Source: an uncultured bacterium
Lineage (GTDB): Bacteria > Verrucomicrobiota > Kiritimatiellia > PWTM01
DNA length: 50,261 bases
Assembly (NCBI GenBank): GCA_937935255.1
Contig: CALGXT010000069.1
Location: 1-50,261, forward strand
Direction: 5' to 3'
In this document: piece by piece, positions 24,789 to 33,863 of the stretch
Numbering within the stretch: the first letter of the stretch is position 1
How the letters are laid out: each line of letters starts with the position of its first letter
The notes under the pieces: generated by a model
Database searches by the model: none
The model's input: only the letters and a program-made list of their open reading frames with translations
What the model was told of the DNA's origin: nothing
Translations under genes and position numbers: made by a program

Positions 24789-27700
24789 TCAAACCGGCGC
24801 TTGCACCCGCCATTCGAGGTGGGGCGGCGCCATGAGTCCGCAAGGGACCAGTTGATAGGCGGCGATCCGGTCGTTGCCGAGCGGCTGTAATTGATAGGGT
24901 CCCGTCCACCTCGGCCAGCGCTCCGCGAAGTGCAAGGGACCCTGCGAATTTCGTCGGTGCCCAAGAATTTCAATCCCCAGTTCGATCTCCTGGCCGGAAT
25001 GCGCCCATTGGGTGATTTCCACCTCGTACGGCGCCCAGGCGGCCAGCCCCGCGACCTCGCCGTCGCATCGGACGCGCGCCGCGACGCCGCGATAGTCCGG
25101 CAGACGGACGAACACGCGTTCGCCCGGCGCGGCGCTCAAGCGCAGTCGGCGCACATACGTGACGTTGCCCCCATAAAACGGCAGGCCTTGCGCACACCAG
25201 TCGCCGAGATGCAATTCGCGGGGCGTTTCCGTCATCGCGGCGGCCTCGCCTTCCACACGAACGCCGAATTCGCCGAGCAAATAAAGATATTCCAGTCCGC
25301 TGAAATCCTCGGTGTAATCCAGGCGCAGGCGGAGTTCATTGCGCCCCGCGCGGATTTGCCCGGGGTCGAGCGGCAACAGCCGCAGCGATTCATCGGTCCA
25401 CCAGCCGCGATCGGCGTCGGTGTCCACGAGCGCGCCGTTGAGAAGTATCTCGAAGGCCTCCGGCCGCTCGATGCCCAGCGACACGGGGCCGCTCGGCGGG
25501 GTTTCCACATCGAATTCGAAGCGCAGTTCGACGGGGATCGAACGGGGATTCGTCAGCGCCGCGCGCGCCCAGGGTTGCGCCATGGCGCCGCCGCGCCGGG
25601 GAATGCCCATGCGTTCCCGAATCCGACGGTCCGCTTCAAGTACATCGCAGGGCGCCGCTTCCGGCTCGTTGGCGACGCTCAGCGCGCAGCGATCCAATAC
25701 CAGCGCGTTCGGTTCGTCGCGGCGCAACCGCCATGGCCCTTCGGCCAGCGTTTCCCGCCGTGTCGCGACGAGCGCCGCCCGCCGCGGAAGACGAGCGGCG
25801 GCCCGATCCGCGCGTTTGGGCGCGATCCACAAACGGCTGCCCAGCGCCGGCAGGCTTGTGCGAATGAGCCAGCCGTTGCCGGAGCGCTCCGCCTCCGCGG
25901 CAAAGCGCTCGCCGGTAGCCGGGTCGAGTTCGATCGGCGCGCCCCGGCAGCCCGCGAAGGCGCGCACCCGCGCGTCGGGGAACTCCAGTCGGCGATCGCG
26001 GACGGGTGAGGGCGTCGCCTCCGTGTCGAAACGCTCGCCCGTGTTGCATACGAAAAGGTATTGCGCCGCCGCGTCCTCGCGGAGCAAATACAGCGCGGGC
26101 GCGATCTCGCGGCCCTCGGCGTCGGCGATGGAAACGCGGCGCGCGAGCGGCTCGACGGCGGCGAGGAAATCGGAATCGGGCGCATCGAAACGCGGACCCT
26201 CGGCGGCGAAGCGCGCGACCTCGTCGGACGGCGCGGCGTCCACGCAACCGGCCGGCGCCCCCGCAAAAATCACCCGCCCCCCGCGGCGTCGGAAGGCGCG
26301 GAGCAAATCCAAGGTGGTTTTTCGCATGGTGAGCATGGCGGGAACAACGACGACGCGATAGTCGGCCCGGCCGACACGGAGTCGGGGTTCGCCTTTCGTG
26401 CCCGTCACGCGCGCATGGCGCGACAACAATTCTTCGTCGCCGTAATCGAAATCGAGGTGCTGCGCCAGCAGACGGCCGCTGAGGGCGGTCAGCGCCGCGT
26501 CGAGCGCCGAAATTTCCGGGTCTTTCTTCCATCCGGCGCGCACACGCAGCCACACGCTTTCGACCGGATGGATGACGAGCGCGTCCCGCGCCTCGACGCC
26601 GCGCGTCATCACGGCGTGCACGCGCGCGAAGTAATCTTCGACCGCGCCATAGGACTGCCACCAGGGAGAGGCGGGGCCGATGTCCGCCGGATAGTCCCGC
26701 TTCGCCTCGGCGAGCATCGTATACCAGAACAAATGCTGGCAGCGCAGATTGATGCCGAGCGCCGCCTGCCAGTCGCCGAGCGCCTTGTGGCCGGCGAACG
26801 GGAAGTCCCATCCCGTGCAGCCGTACGTTTCCGTCAGCCGCCATTTCCGTCCGAATTGCCGGGCCGCGGAGGAGACCTGTTTGGCGGTGAGATACTCGTT
26901 TCTGCGCTCCGTCAGCAAATCCATGCCGGGCGCTTGCATATGCTCGTAGAAACGCATGCAGGCGCCGACCACGTCGGTCTGGCTCGCCAGCGTTTCCTCC
27001 GCCAACACGTGGCCGGTGAACAACAATCCGTGCCGTTCGCACCATTCGCCGCACTGCCGGGAAAACGATTCCACGAACAGGTGGGTGATGCAATCGTGGT
27101 AGTGATATCGGGCGGGGCTCGCCGTCGCGTCCTCGACATCGAAGACCAGTTCCATCAAGCGGGGAATCACGTCATAGCCGTAGCGCCGGCGGAAGACCGC
27201 GGGCAGCGCCGGTGTCCACGGCAGATTGCACGAGGGTTTGGCGCGATCTCTGAATTCGGCCGGCAGCGCCGTCGAGCCGTAATTCGGCTCGTCGGTGAAA
27301 ATGCCCGGGATGACGCCGCCGAAGTCGCGCCCGAAACGCCGGGCGTAGGCGTCGTGCGTGATGCGCAGAAAGGCTCGGACGGCGGCCGGATTGAGCGTGT
27401 CGAGATAGGTCTGACCGTTGTACCAGGGCGACAGGCCCTGCGTTGCGACCCGGAAGCGAAAGATTTCCTCGCCGTCGGAAACCGCCGTCGGACGCCCGCT
27501 CCGCGGAATTCGCCGCACCGCGCGCGCGCGCGCGCCCTCGGTGCGCGCGATAAAGGCGGCGAGCGTGTCGCGCGTCCAATGAAACTCGCTCGGCTTCGCC
27601 AGCCGCTCGCAAACGAGCGAGCGCATTCGATATCGCGGATCGCGCGTCACCAGCCCGCCCGCGGCGCCGGAGGGCCAGCGATCCTCGTCGTAGAGCCACG

Positions 27701-27980
27701 CCTCCATGCCCAGTTGACGCGCCTCCTCGACGCAGGCGCGCACGGCCTCGAACCAGGCGGGGGAGAGATAGGGCGTCGCCAGCCCGACGCGTGAATGCAT
27801 GAAAAAGCCGCCCAGACCCATGCGGCGCATTTGTCGAATCTGCCGCCGCAGTTTGTCGGGTTCGAGGCGCCCGTTCCAGGCCCAGAACGGTTTGCCGCGG
27901 AACTCGGCGCCGGGGGTGGCGAAGCTTTTCAGAAGGGCGGAGATCGAGGTGGAAGGGGACGAGCTTTTCATATTGCGCAT
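24789..27980 (-). CDS. Glycoside hydrolase, GH106-like (alpha-L-rhamnosidase type)
   Basis: This large protein (1063 residues) resembles the GH106 group. The N-terminal block FWAWNGRLEPDKLRRQI, then MGLGGFFMHSRVGLATPYLS and WLYDEDRWPSGAAGG, is highly characteristic of these proteins. Later segments look like beta-sandwich carbohydrate-binding regions (about 850-1060). It probably removes rhamnose or a similar deoxysugar from plant or algal polysaccharides. No signal peptide is present, so it may be cytoplasmic. The ATG at 27980 is chosen over an upstream frame to 28013 because GGGGGAAAG lies 7 bp before it. It is divergent from sufS. Confidence 0.85.
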   Translation of the reverse strand: MRNMKSSSPSTSISALLKSFATPGAEFRGKPFWAWNGRLEPDKLRRQIRQMRRMGLGGFFMHSRVGLATPYLSPAWFEAVRACVEEARQLGMEAWLYDEDRWPSGAAGGLVTRDPRYRMRSLVCERLAKPSEFHWTRDTLAAFIARTEGARARAVRRIPRSGRPTAVSDGEEIFRFRVATQGLSPWYNGQTYLDTLNPAAVRAFLRITHDAYARRFGRDFGGVIPGIFTDEPNYGSTALPAEFRDRAKPSCNLPWTPALPAVFRRRYGYDVIPRLMELVFDVEDATASPARYHYHDCITHLFVESFSRQCGEWCERHGLLFTGHVLAEETLASQTDVVGACMRFYEHMQAPGMDLLTERRNEYLTAKQVSSAARQFGRKWRLTETYGCTGWDFPFAGHKALGDWQAALGINLRCQHLFWYTMLAEAKRDYPADIGPASPWWQSYGAVEDYFARVHAVMTRGVEARDALVIHPVESVWLRVRAGWKKDPEISALDAALTALSGRLLAQHLDFDYGDEELLSRHARVTGTKGEPRLRVGRADYRVVVVPAMLTMRKTTLDLLRAFRRRGGRVIFAGAPAGCVDAAPSDEVARFAAEGPRFDAPDSDFLAAVEPLARRVSIADAEGREIAPALYLLREDAAAQYLFVCNTGERFDTEATPSPVRDRRLEFPDARVRAFAGCRGAPIELDPATGERFAAEAERSGNGWLIRTSLPALGSRLWIAPKRADRAAARLPRRAALVATRRETLAEGPWRLRRDEPNALVLDRCALSVANEPEAAPCDVLEADRRIRERMGIPRRGGAMAQPWARAALTNPRSIPVELRFEFDVETPPSGPVSLGIERPEAFEILLNGALVDTDADRGWWTDESLRLLPLDPGQIRAGRNELRLRLDYTEDFSGLEYLYLLGEFGVRVEGEAAAMTETPRELHLGDWCAQGLPFYGGNVTYVRRLRLSAAPGERVFVRLPDYRGVAARVRCDGEVAGLAAWAPYEVEITQWAHSGQEIELGIEILGHRRNSQGPLHFAERWPRWTGPYQLQPLGNDRIAAYQLVPCGLMAPPHLEWRVQAPV

Positions 27981-28021
27981 GATCGGGCTTTCCCCCGTGC
28001 ATGGCAATTCCAATGTGACGT

Positions 28022-28050
28022 TTGGGGAGAAGCGCGCTTTGGAGTATATT
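28022..28050 (+). promoter_or_regulatory. Promoter for sufS-sufU
   Basis: TTGGGG (28022-28027), a 17-bp spacer, TATATT (28045-28050, five of six). The predicted start near 28057 leaves a leader of about 26 nt. On the minus strand TATACT (28048-28043) could serve as the -10 of the GH106-like gene, so the two promoters may overlap. Confidence 0.4.
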
Positions 28051-28082
28051 GATCAAAGCGCCCGGGAGATACTGGCGGTCGC

Positions 28083-29360
28083 ATGAAGACGAATGTGTGT
28101 TGCAGTTTCGATTCGGCAAGGGCCTTGGACATCGCGCGCGGCGAAACGCCTGCGCCGCGGTCGGATTTTCCCGCGCTCGCTCAGCGTGTCCATGACCATC
28201 CGCTCGTTTACCTCGACAACGCGGCCACGAGCCAGCGGCCGCAATCGGTCGTCCGCGCCGAGTGCGAATATTACGGCAGTTGCAACGCCAACGTGCATCG
28301 CGCCCTCCATTTTTTGGCGGGGGAGGCGACGGAGCGCTACGAGGCGGCGCGCCGGCGCGTTGCGGAGTTCATCGGCGCGCCCGATCCGCGCGAGGTGATT
28401 TTCACCTCCGGCACGACGGCGGGGGTCAATCTCGTCGCCGCCGGATGGGGACGAAAGTTCCTTCAGCCGGGGGACGCGCTGCTGCTGACCGAGATGGAAC
28501 ACCACAGCAACCTCGTGCCCTGGCAGCGCGTCGCGCGCGAGCGGGGGGCGGAGTTGCGATTCATTCCGGTGACGCCGGACGGCGCGCTGGATCTCGGGGC
28601 CGCGCGCCGACTCCTGGCCGACGGAAGGGTCAAGCTGGTCGCGCTCACCTGGATTTCGAATGTGTTGGGAACGGAGAATCCGGTTTCAGAAATCGCGGCG
28701 CTTGCGCACGCCGCGGGCGCGCTCGTGTTTCTCGACGGCGCGCAAGGCGTCCCGCACCGACGCACCCGCGTGGGCGAACTGGATTGCGACTTCCTGGCGT
28801 TTTCCGGCCACAAGGCGCTCGCGCCGACCGGCACGGGGATACTGTGGGGCCGTGCGGCGTTGCTGGAGGCGATGGACCCTTTCTTGAGCGGCGGCGATAT
28901 GATCGAACGCGTGACGCTGACCGAAGCGACCTGGGCGGAACTGCCGCACAAATTCGAGGCGGGCACCCCGCACATCGCCGGCGTGATCGCCCTGGGCGCC
29001 GCCGTGGCGTATCTGGAGCGCATCGGCTTTGACGCCATCACAGAGCATGAGGCCGCGCTCAATCGCCGGCTAAACGAGCGGCTGGCGGAAATCCCGGGTC
29101 TTCGCGTGTTTGGCGGAGCGGCGCCGCGCATCGCGCTCGTGTCGTTCGATGTGGAAGGGCTGCACCCCCATGATCTGGCCCAGTTCCTCGACAGCCGCGG
29201 CGTCGCGATTCGGGCGGGACACCTCTGCGCCCAGCCGCTGCTGCGAAAGTTGGGCGTCAACGCCGTCAATCGCATCAGCCCGTACATTTACAACACTGCC
29301 GAAGAAATAGATCGCGCCGTCGCGGCGGTGATCGAGGCGCGGAAATGGTTTCGGCTATGA
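28083..29360 (+). CDS. sufS: Cysteine desulfurase, SufS type
   Basis: SufS is a PLP enzyme that takes sulfur from cysteine for Fe-S clusters. The 425-residue product has the PLP-lysine Lys244 in FSGHKAL and the persulfide cysteine Cys382 in RAGHLCAQP, the SufS form. TEMEHHSNLVPWQ and SGTTAGVNLVA are family blocks. The first 40 residues are longer than a minimal SufS start. sufU overlaps its stop by 4 bp (ATGA), giving the SufS-SufU partnership known from Gram-positive bacteria. sufBCD are not in this window. Confidence 0.96.
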   Translation: MKTNVCCSFDSARALDIARGETPAPRSDFPALAQRVHDHPLVYLDNAATSQRPQSVVRAECEYYGSCNANVHRALHFLAGEATERYEAARRRVAEFIGAPDPREVIFTSGTTAGVNLVAAGWGRKFLQPGDALLLTEMEHHSNLVPWQRVARERGAELRFIPVTPDGALDLGAARRLLADGRVKLVALTWISNVLGTENPVSEIAALAHAAGALVFLDGAQGVPHRRTRVGELDCDFLAFSGHKALAPTGTGILWGRAALLEAMDPFLSGGDMIERVTLTEATWAELPHKFEAGTPHIAGVIALGAAVAYLERIGFDAITEHEAALNRRLNERLAEIPGLRVFGGAAPRIALVSFDVEGLHPHDLAQFLDSRGVAIRAGHLCAQPLLRKLGVNAVNRISPYIYNTAEEIDRAVAAVIEARKWFRL

Positions 29361-29812
29361 GTTTAGACGATCTCTATCAGGAAATACTGCTCGACCACGC
29401 CCGGCATCCGCGCCGGCGCGGCGAAATCGGCGAAGGCGAGGCCCTGGCCGATCTGGAGAATCCCGTTTGCGGGGATCATGTTCGCGTGCGTTTGCGGATC
29501 GAAGAGGGCCGCGTGAAAGACCTGCTCTTCGACGGCAAGGGCTGCGCCATTTCGACGGCGTCCAGCTCGCTGCTGGCGGAATACGCGGAGGGCCGGACCG
29601 TGGCGGAGTTGCGCGAATCCATAGCGCGCTTCACGGCGGCGCTGCGAGGGGAGGGGAGTCTGGACGAATTCGTGGATTCCGATCTTCGCGCGCTGGAAGG
29701 TGTAAAAGAATTTCCGATGCGCATCAAGTGCGCCACGCTCGCCTGGCATGCGCTGGCGCAAGCGCTCGATCATGCCGAGAACAAGCCTGCGGGGACGGAG
29801 ACCAATTCGTAA
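29357..29812 (+). CDS. sufU: SufU-type sulfur acceptor / scaffold
   Basis: At 151 residues this is the SufU length. The expected metal ligands are Cys38 and Asp40 in NPVCGD, Cys63 in GKGCAIS, and Cys125 in IKCATLAW. The insertion between the second and third ligands (about 85-110) is what separates SufU from IscU. In studied systems SufU accepts persulfide from SufS through a zinc site. The start is the ATG overlapping the sufS stop; a frame from 29345 would begin inside sufS. Confidence 0.95.
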   Translation: MSLDDLYQEILLDHARHPRRRGEIGEGEALADLENPVCGDHVRVRLRIEEGRVKDLLFDGKGCAISTASSSLLAEYAEGRTVAELRESIARFTAALRGEGSLDEFVDSDLRALEGVKEFPMRIKCATLAWHALAQALDHAENKPAGTETNS

Positions 29813-29872
29813 GTCATTGCAGACCATTGACCTAAAGGTCAAAAGGCTCCGCCCATAAATTCTCTGTCCCCT

Positions 29873-29960
29873 TGAAATCGTTCTCTGTCCCTTGAATTCC
29901 CATCGTATGTTCCCAGTGAAATCGTTCTCTGTCCCTTGAATTCCCATCGTATGTTCCCAG
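29873..29960 (+). repeat. Perfect tandem duplication of a 44-bp unit
   Basis: Two identical 44-bp copies (29873-29916 and 29917-29960) begin TGAAATCGTTCTCTGTCCC and end ATCGTATGTTCCCAG. Each contains the GGGACAGAGAACGATT composite on the opposite strand. An extra inverted GGGACAGAG copy lies just before, at 29862-29870. Confidence 0.85.
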
Positions 29961-29964
29961 GGGC

Positions 29965-29984
29965 GGCGCGAGCAAGCTCGCGCC
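29965..29984 (-). repeat. GAGCTTGCTC hairpin repeat, perfect stem, reverse orientation
   Basis: GGCGCGAGC-AA-GCTCGCGCC, followed by CTACG, is the reverse orientation of the GTAGGG...TT hairpin at 1-44. All nine pairs are intact, although the outer bases differ from the copies at 382-401 and 14500-14519. Confidence 0.7.
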
Positions 29985-30341
29985 CTACGAAGGGGCGCGC
30001 AAGGGACAGAGACCGTCGCGCGGCTCGGGATTGCACCGCGGAGGCGCCGAGACCACGGAGGGGGAAATCGGCGGGCAGGGATTGACCGCGCAACCCGAAT
30101 CGTTATCCATGCGCCCTTTGGAAAAATGCATTCTCTGTCCCCATGCGGCGGATTTCGGCGGCCTGCGGCCGCCGCCTTCGCCCTTCGGGCCTCGGGCCTC
30201 GGGCTTCTGGCCTCCGGGTTCTCGGCGTCGCTGCGGCGCTCTCCCCCGGTCGAAGGGGACAGAGATGTGGCCGGGGCGCCGGCGGTTGCTTTTTCGGAAT
30301 ATTTCTGCGACTATTTCGCCGTCTTTTCCAGGTCTTCGGCG

Positions 30342-30362
30342 TTTTTCCAAGGCTTGGAAAAA
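30342..30362. repeat. TTTTTCCAAG-G-CTTGGAAAAA palindrome
   Basis: The palindrome has 10-bp arms around one G. It is the longest member of the TTCCAAG family in this window and lies 31 bp before the leuS start codon. Confidence 0.75.
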
Positions 30363-30376
30363 GTTGGGGCGATCTC

Positions 30377-30391
30377 TTCCAAGGCTTGGAA
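30377..30391 (+). promoter_or_regulatory. TTCCAAG palindrome covering the leuS ribosome-binding region
   Basis: TTCCAAGGCTTGGAA ends 2 bp before the leuS ATG at 30394. The only Shine-Dalgarno-like bases, AAGG (30381-30384), are in its left arm, so folding would hide them. This could be a translational switch or simply a repeat inserted next to the gene. Confidence 0.45.
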
Positions 30392-30393
30392 AA

Positions 30394-32901
30394 ATGAACG
30401 AGCGGTATCCGTTTGCCGAAATCGAACCGAAATGGCAGGACTACTGGGAGCGGGAGGGGCTGTTCGCCGTGGATACGGCGGACGCCGACCGGAAATACTA
30501 CTGTCTGGTGATGTTCCCGTACCCCTCCGGCACACTGCACGTCGGCCACGGGCGCAACTACATCATCGGCGATGCGGTCGCGCGCTACAAAATGATGCGC
30601 GGTTATCGCGTCCTGACCCCGATGGGGTGGGACGCCTTCGGCCTGCCCGCCGAGAACGCCGCCAAAAGCCGCGGCATCCACCCCAAAGAATGGACGCTCT
30701 CGAACATCGCCCAGATGAAGCGGCAAATCCGCTCGTGGGGCGTCGGCTATGACTGGGCGCGCGAGATCGCCACCTGCCATCCGGACTATTACAAATGGAC
30801 GCAGTGGATATTTCTCCAGCTCTATCGCCGCGGTCTGGCCTATCGCAAAAACGCGCCGGTGAACTGGTGCCCCTATTGCACCACGCTGGCCAATGAGGAA
30901 GTGCGCGCCGACGGCGCCTGCGACCGCTGCGGCCGCACGGTCGAGAAACGCGATCTGACGCAGTGGTTCTTCAAAATCACCGAATACGCCCAGCCGCTGC
31001 TCGACGATCTCGCGCTGCTCGATCGCTGGCCGGAGCGCGTGCGCAGCATGCAGGCCCACTGGATCGGGCGCTCCGAGGGCGCGCGCGTCGAGTTCACGAT
31101 CGCGGAGACCGGCGATCCGTGCCCCATTTTCACGACGCGCCCCGACACGATCTTTGGCGTGACCTTCATGGCCATCGCCCCGGAGCATCCGCTCGTGGCC
31201 AAGCTCGTGAAAGGATCGCCGCGCGAGGCCGAGGTGATGGACTTCGTCCGCCGCCAGGCCCTCATTCCCGCCGCCGAGCGCGCCGCGGAAGCCGCGCGCA
31301 AAGAGGGCGTTTTCACCGGCTTCCATGTGCGGAACCCTTACAACGGCGAAACCGCGCCGCTGTGGGTCACCAATTACGTGCTGATGGAATACGGCACCGG
31401 CGCGGTCATGGCCGTGCCCGCGCACGATCAGCGCGACTTCGAGTTCGCGCGTCAGTACGCCCTGCCGATCAAGGTCGTCATTCAGCCGCCGGGCCAGGCG
31501 CTCGACGGCGCGACGATGACGGCTGCCTTTGTCGAGGACGGCATCATGGTCAATTCCGGCCCCTTCAACGGGCGCGGCAATCGCGAGGCGATGCGCGATG
31601 TCATCGCCTATGCGAAGGATCGCGGCTTCGGCGATTTCGCCGTGACCTATCGCCTGCGCGACTGGCTCATCAGCCGCCAGCGCTACTGGGGCGCGCCGAT
31701 TCCGATCGTCCATTGCGACGCCTGCGGCGTTGTGCCCGTGCCGGAATCCGACCTGCCGGTTCGCCTGCCGGACGACGTGGACTTCAAGATCGAACACGGC
31801 AATCCGCTCGCGGCGCACGAGGGCTTTGTGCGCACCCCCTGCCCGAAATGCGGAAAGCCGGCGCGGCGCGACACCGACACCCTGGCCCAGTGGCTGTGCT
31901 CCTGCTGGTACTTCCTGCGTTACATCAACCCGCGCCTCGCGGATCGCGCGTTCCGCAAAGAGGATGTGGATCGCTGGCTGCCGGTGGACCAGTACATCGG
32001 CGGTATCGAACACGCGGTGCTGCACCTGCTCTACTCGCGGTTCATCGTCAAAGTCCTCCACGACGCCGGCCATCTCTCTTTCCGCGAGCCGTTCGGCGCG
32101 CTGTTCACGCAGGGCATGATCTGCAAGCGGAGCGAGAAGGATGGGCAGCTCTACAAGATGTCGAAGTCCAAGGGCAACGTCGTCAGTCCGGACGAGCTGA
32201 TCCAGAAATACGGGGCGGACACGCTGCGGGTGTACACGCTTTTTATCGGGCCGCCGGAGAAGGACGCCGAATGGAGCGACACCGCCGTCGAGGGCTCGCA
32301 CCGTTTTCTGAACCGCATCTGGCGTCGCGTGTGCGAGACCCGCGAGATTCTGGCCGCCGCGCGCGATCTCAAGCCCGATCTGTCCGCCATGGAATCGCCG
32401 GAGCGCGACTTGTATCGCAAACTGCATGAGTCCATTGACAAAATCACCCGCGATTTGGAGGGCGCGTTCCATTTCAACACCGCCATCGCTTCGATCATGG
32501 AGTTGCTGAACGCCATCGAAGCGTTGCCGGTGGACGCCGGCGCCTCGCCGGCGCGTCGCGCGGTGTATCGCGCGGCGATCGAGAATCTCGTCGTGCTGCT
32601 CTCGCCGTTCGCGCCGCACATCGCCGAGGAATTGTGGCGCGAACTGGGGCATTCCGACAGCGTTCTGCGCGCGCCGTGGCCGGCGGCGGACGCCGCGGCG
32701 ATGCGCCGCGAACAGGTCGAGCTCGCGCTTCAGGTCAACGGCAAGGTGCGCGGCCGCATCCTCGTCAGCGCCGGCGCCGACGCGAAGGCCATCGAGGCCG
32801 AGGCCTTGGCCGATCCGCAAGTGGCCCGCTGGCTGGAGGGCAAGACGGTCCGCAAGGTCGTCGTGGTGCCGGGCCGATTGGTCAATATCGCGGCGGCATG
32901 A
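30394..32901 (+). CDS. leuS: Leucine--tRNA ligase
   Basis: This 835-residue class I synthetase attaches leucine to tRNA-Leu. HVGH (49-52) is the HIGH motif; KMSKS (588-592) is the second signature. The editing domain lies between (about 220-420; [12 protein letters not shown]). [12 protein letters not shown] shows the zinc-binding region. The length is slightly below the usual 850-870 residues but nothing essential is missing. The start [15 protein letters not shown] matches homologues; the open frame upstream to 30031 crosses repeats and is not coding. The next gene overlaps by ATGA. Confidence 0.97.
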   Translation: MNERYPFAEIEPKWQDYWEREGLFAVDTADADRKYYCLVMFPYPSGTLHVGHGRNYIIGDAVARYKMMRGYRVLTPMGWDAFGLPAENAAKSRGIHPKEWTLSNIAQMKRQIRSWGVGYDWAREIATCHPDYYKWTQWIFLQLYRRGLAYRKNAPVNWCPYCTTLANEEVRADGACDRCGRTVEKRDLTQWFFKITEYAQPLLDDLALLDRWPERVRSMQAHWIGRSEGARVEFTIAETGDPCPIFTTRPDTIFGVTFMAIAPEHPLVAKLVKGSPREAEVMDFVRRQALIPAAERAAEAARKEGVFTGFHVRNPYNGETAPLWVTNYVLMEYGTGAVMAVPAHDQRDFEFARQYALPIKVVIQPPGQALDGATMTAAFVEDGIMVNSGPFNGRGNREAMRDVIAYAKDRGFGDFAVTYRLRDWLISRQRYWGAPIPIVHCDACGVVPVPESDLPVRLPDDVDFKIEHGNPLAAHEGFVRTPCPKCGKPARRDTDTLAQWLCSCWYFLRYINPRLADRAFRKEDVDRWLPVDQYIGGIEHAVLHLLYSRFIVKVLHDAGHLSFREPFGALFTQGMICKRSEKDGQLYKMSKSKGNVVSPDELIQKYGADTLRVYTLFIGPPEKDAEWSDTAVEGSHRFLNRIWRRVCETREILAAARDLKPDLSAMESPERDLYRKLHESIDKITRDLEGAFHFNTAIASIMELLNAIEALPVDAGASPARRAVYRAAIENLVVLLSPFAPHIAEELWRELGHSDSVLRAPWPAADAAAMRREQVELALQVNGKVRGRILVSAGADAKAIEAEALADPQVARWLEGKTVRKVVVVPGRLVNIAAA

Positions 32902-33863
32902 AGAAAGCCGTCGAGCGGTTTTGGTTCTTCATCGGAATCGCCTTCGCATTCGGAATCGCGTTCTGGAAACCGGAGTGGGGGGCGGATTTGCGCCGCTGGC
33001 GGGTCGTGCCCGTCGGCGTATTTCTGACCTTCGTGCTGACGGGCGCGACCTTGGATTTGCGCGAGATCGTCCGCCATCGGCAGCACGGACGCGCCCTGAT
33101 CGCCGCGGTCGTTTCGACGCTGCTATTCCTGCCGCCGGTCGCGCGCGCGGCCGCGGGCGTCGTTTTTCCGGATCGCCCCGATTTCATTCTGGGCGTGACC
33201 TTGATTGCCGCGGCGCCGGTGACGGTCGCGTCGGGCACGATCATGACCGCCATGGCGGGAGGCCATGTGCCGCTGAGCCTGGCCATTTGCGTCGCGACGA
33301 ATCTGGCGGCGTTGATCTCGATGCCCGCGATATTGCCGCCGCTCCTGCGGCTCGATCAGCCGATCGCGATGCCCGCGGGCCGCATTCTCGCGAGCCTGGC
33401 GACGACCGTGCTGTTGCCGACCGTGCTGGGTTCCCTGTTGCGTTTCCGCATCCGCCCCTGGCTGGGCGCCTGGACGCGGCCCTTCTCGCAGACCGTGGTG
33501 CTGCTGATCATTTTCAACGCGGCGGCGGCTTCCGCGCCTCGGGCTTCGGAGGCCGGCGCGGCCTTGGCGCGTCTGCTGATCTTTATCGTCGCGCTGCGCG
33601 CCGCGGTGCTGGCCTTTCATGCGGCGCTGGCGCGCGCCCTCCGCCTGGATCGCCCCGCGCGCGCGGCATTCACGATCCACACCTCGCAGAAAACGCTCAT
33701 CGTGTCGTCGCTGGTTTGGGAGGGCTATTTCGCCGCCGCGTTTCCGCTCGGCATGCTGCCAGGCATCGCCTACCACCTGGCGCAGATGGTGATGGACACG
33801 GCGCTCGCCCGCGCGCTGCGCCGCGGGGCCGACCGCGCCGCCGCGCTCACGCCCGCGCGCTGA
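32898..33863 (+). CDS. Bile acid:sodium symporter (SBF-like) family protein
   Basis: This 321-residue membrane protein has about nine to ten hydrophobic helices. The segments [18 protein letters not shown] and [20 protein letters not shown] resemble the SBF-like (YfeH/PF13593) branch of the BASS superfamily. [18 protein letters not shown] near the end is also typical. The substrate is unknown; bile acids are unlikely in such an organism. The start overlaps the leuS stop. The last 17 bp overlap the convergent CYTH-CHAD gene. Confidence 0.85.
   Translation: MKKAVERFWFFIGIAFAFGIAFWKPEWGADLRRWRVVPVGVFLTFVLTGATLDLREIVRHRQHGRALIAAVVSTLLFLPPVARAAAGVVFPDRPDFILGVTLIAAAPVTVASGTIMTAMAGGHVPLSLAICVATNLAALISMPAILPPLLRLDQPIAMPAGRILASLATTVLLPTVLGSLLRFRIRPWLGAWTRPFSQTVVLLIIFNAAAASAPRASEAGAALARLLIFIVALRAAVLAFHAALARALRLDRPARAAFTIHTSQKTLIVSSLVWEGYFAAAFPLGMLPGIAYHLAQMVMDTALARALRRGADRAAALTPAR

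Larger units (their letters stand above)
29813..30393. other. Repeat-rich spacer before leuS
   Basis: This spacer contains two 44-bp tandem units, a GCGAGCAAGCTCGC hairpin, further GGGACAGAG copies (30003-30011, inverted at 30133-30141, 30256-30264) and two TTCCAAG palindromes. Open frames across it have no ribosome site and read through the repeats. I see no gene. A leuS leader element cannot be excluded; no T-box or antiterminator is recognisable. Confidence 0.55.

Noticed and set aside
30031-30393. 121-residue N-terminal extension of leuS
   Set aside because: It reads through repeats, and homologues start at MNERYPF-like sequence.
29813-30393. T-box or riboswitch before leuS
   Set aside because: I could not find a T-box sequence, specifier loop or terminator/antiterminator pair; the spacer is explained by repeats.
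30103-32820. 905-codon open frame on the minus strand
   Set aside because: It is antisense to leuS and continues through spacer repeats, and its composition is that of a shadow frame.
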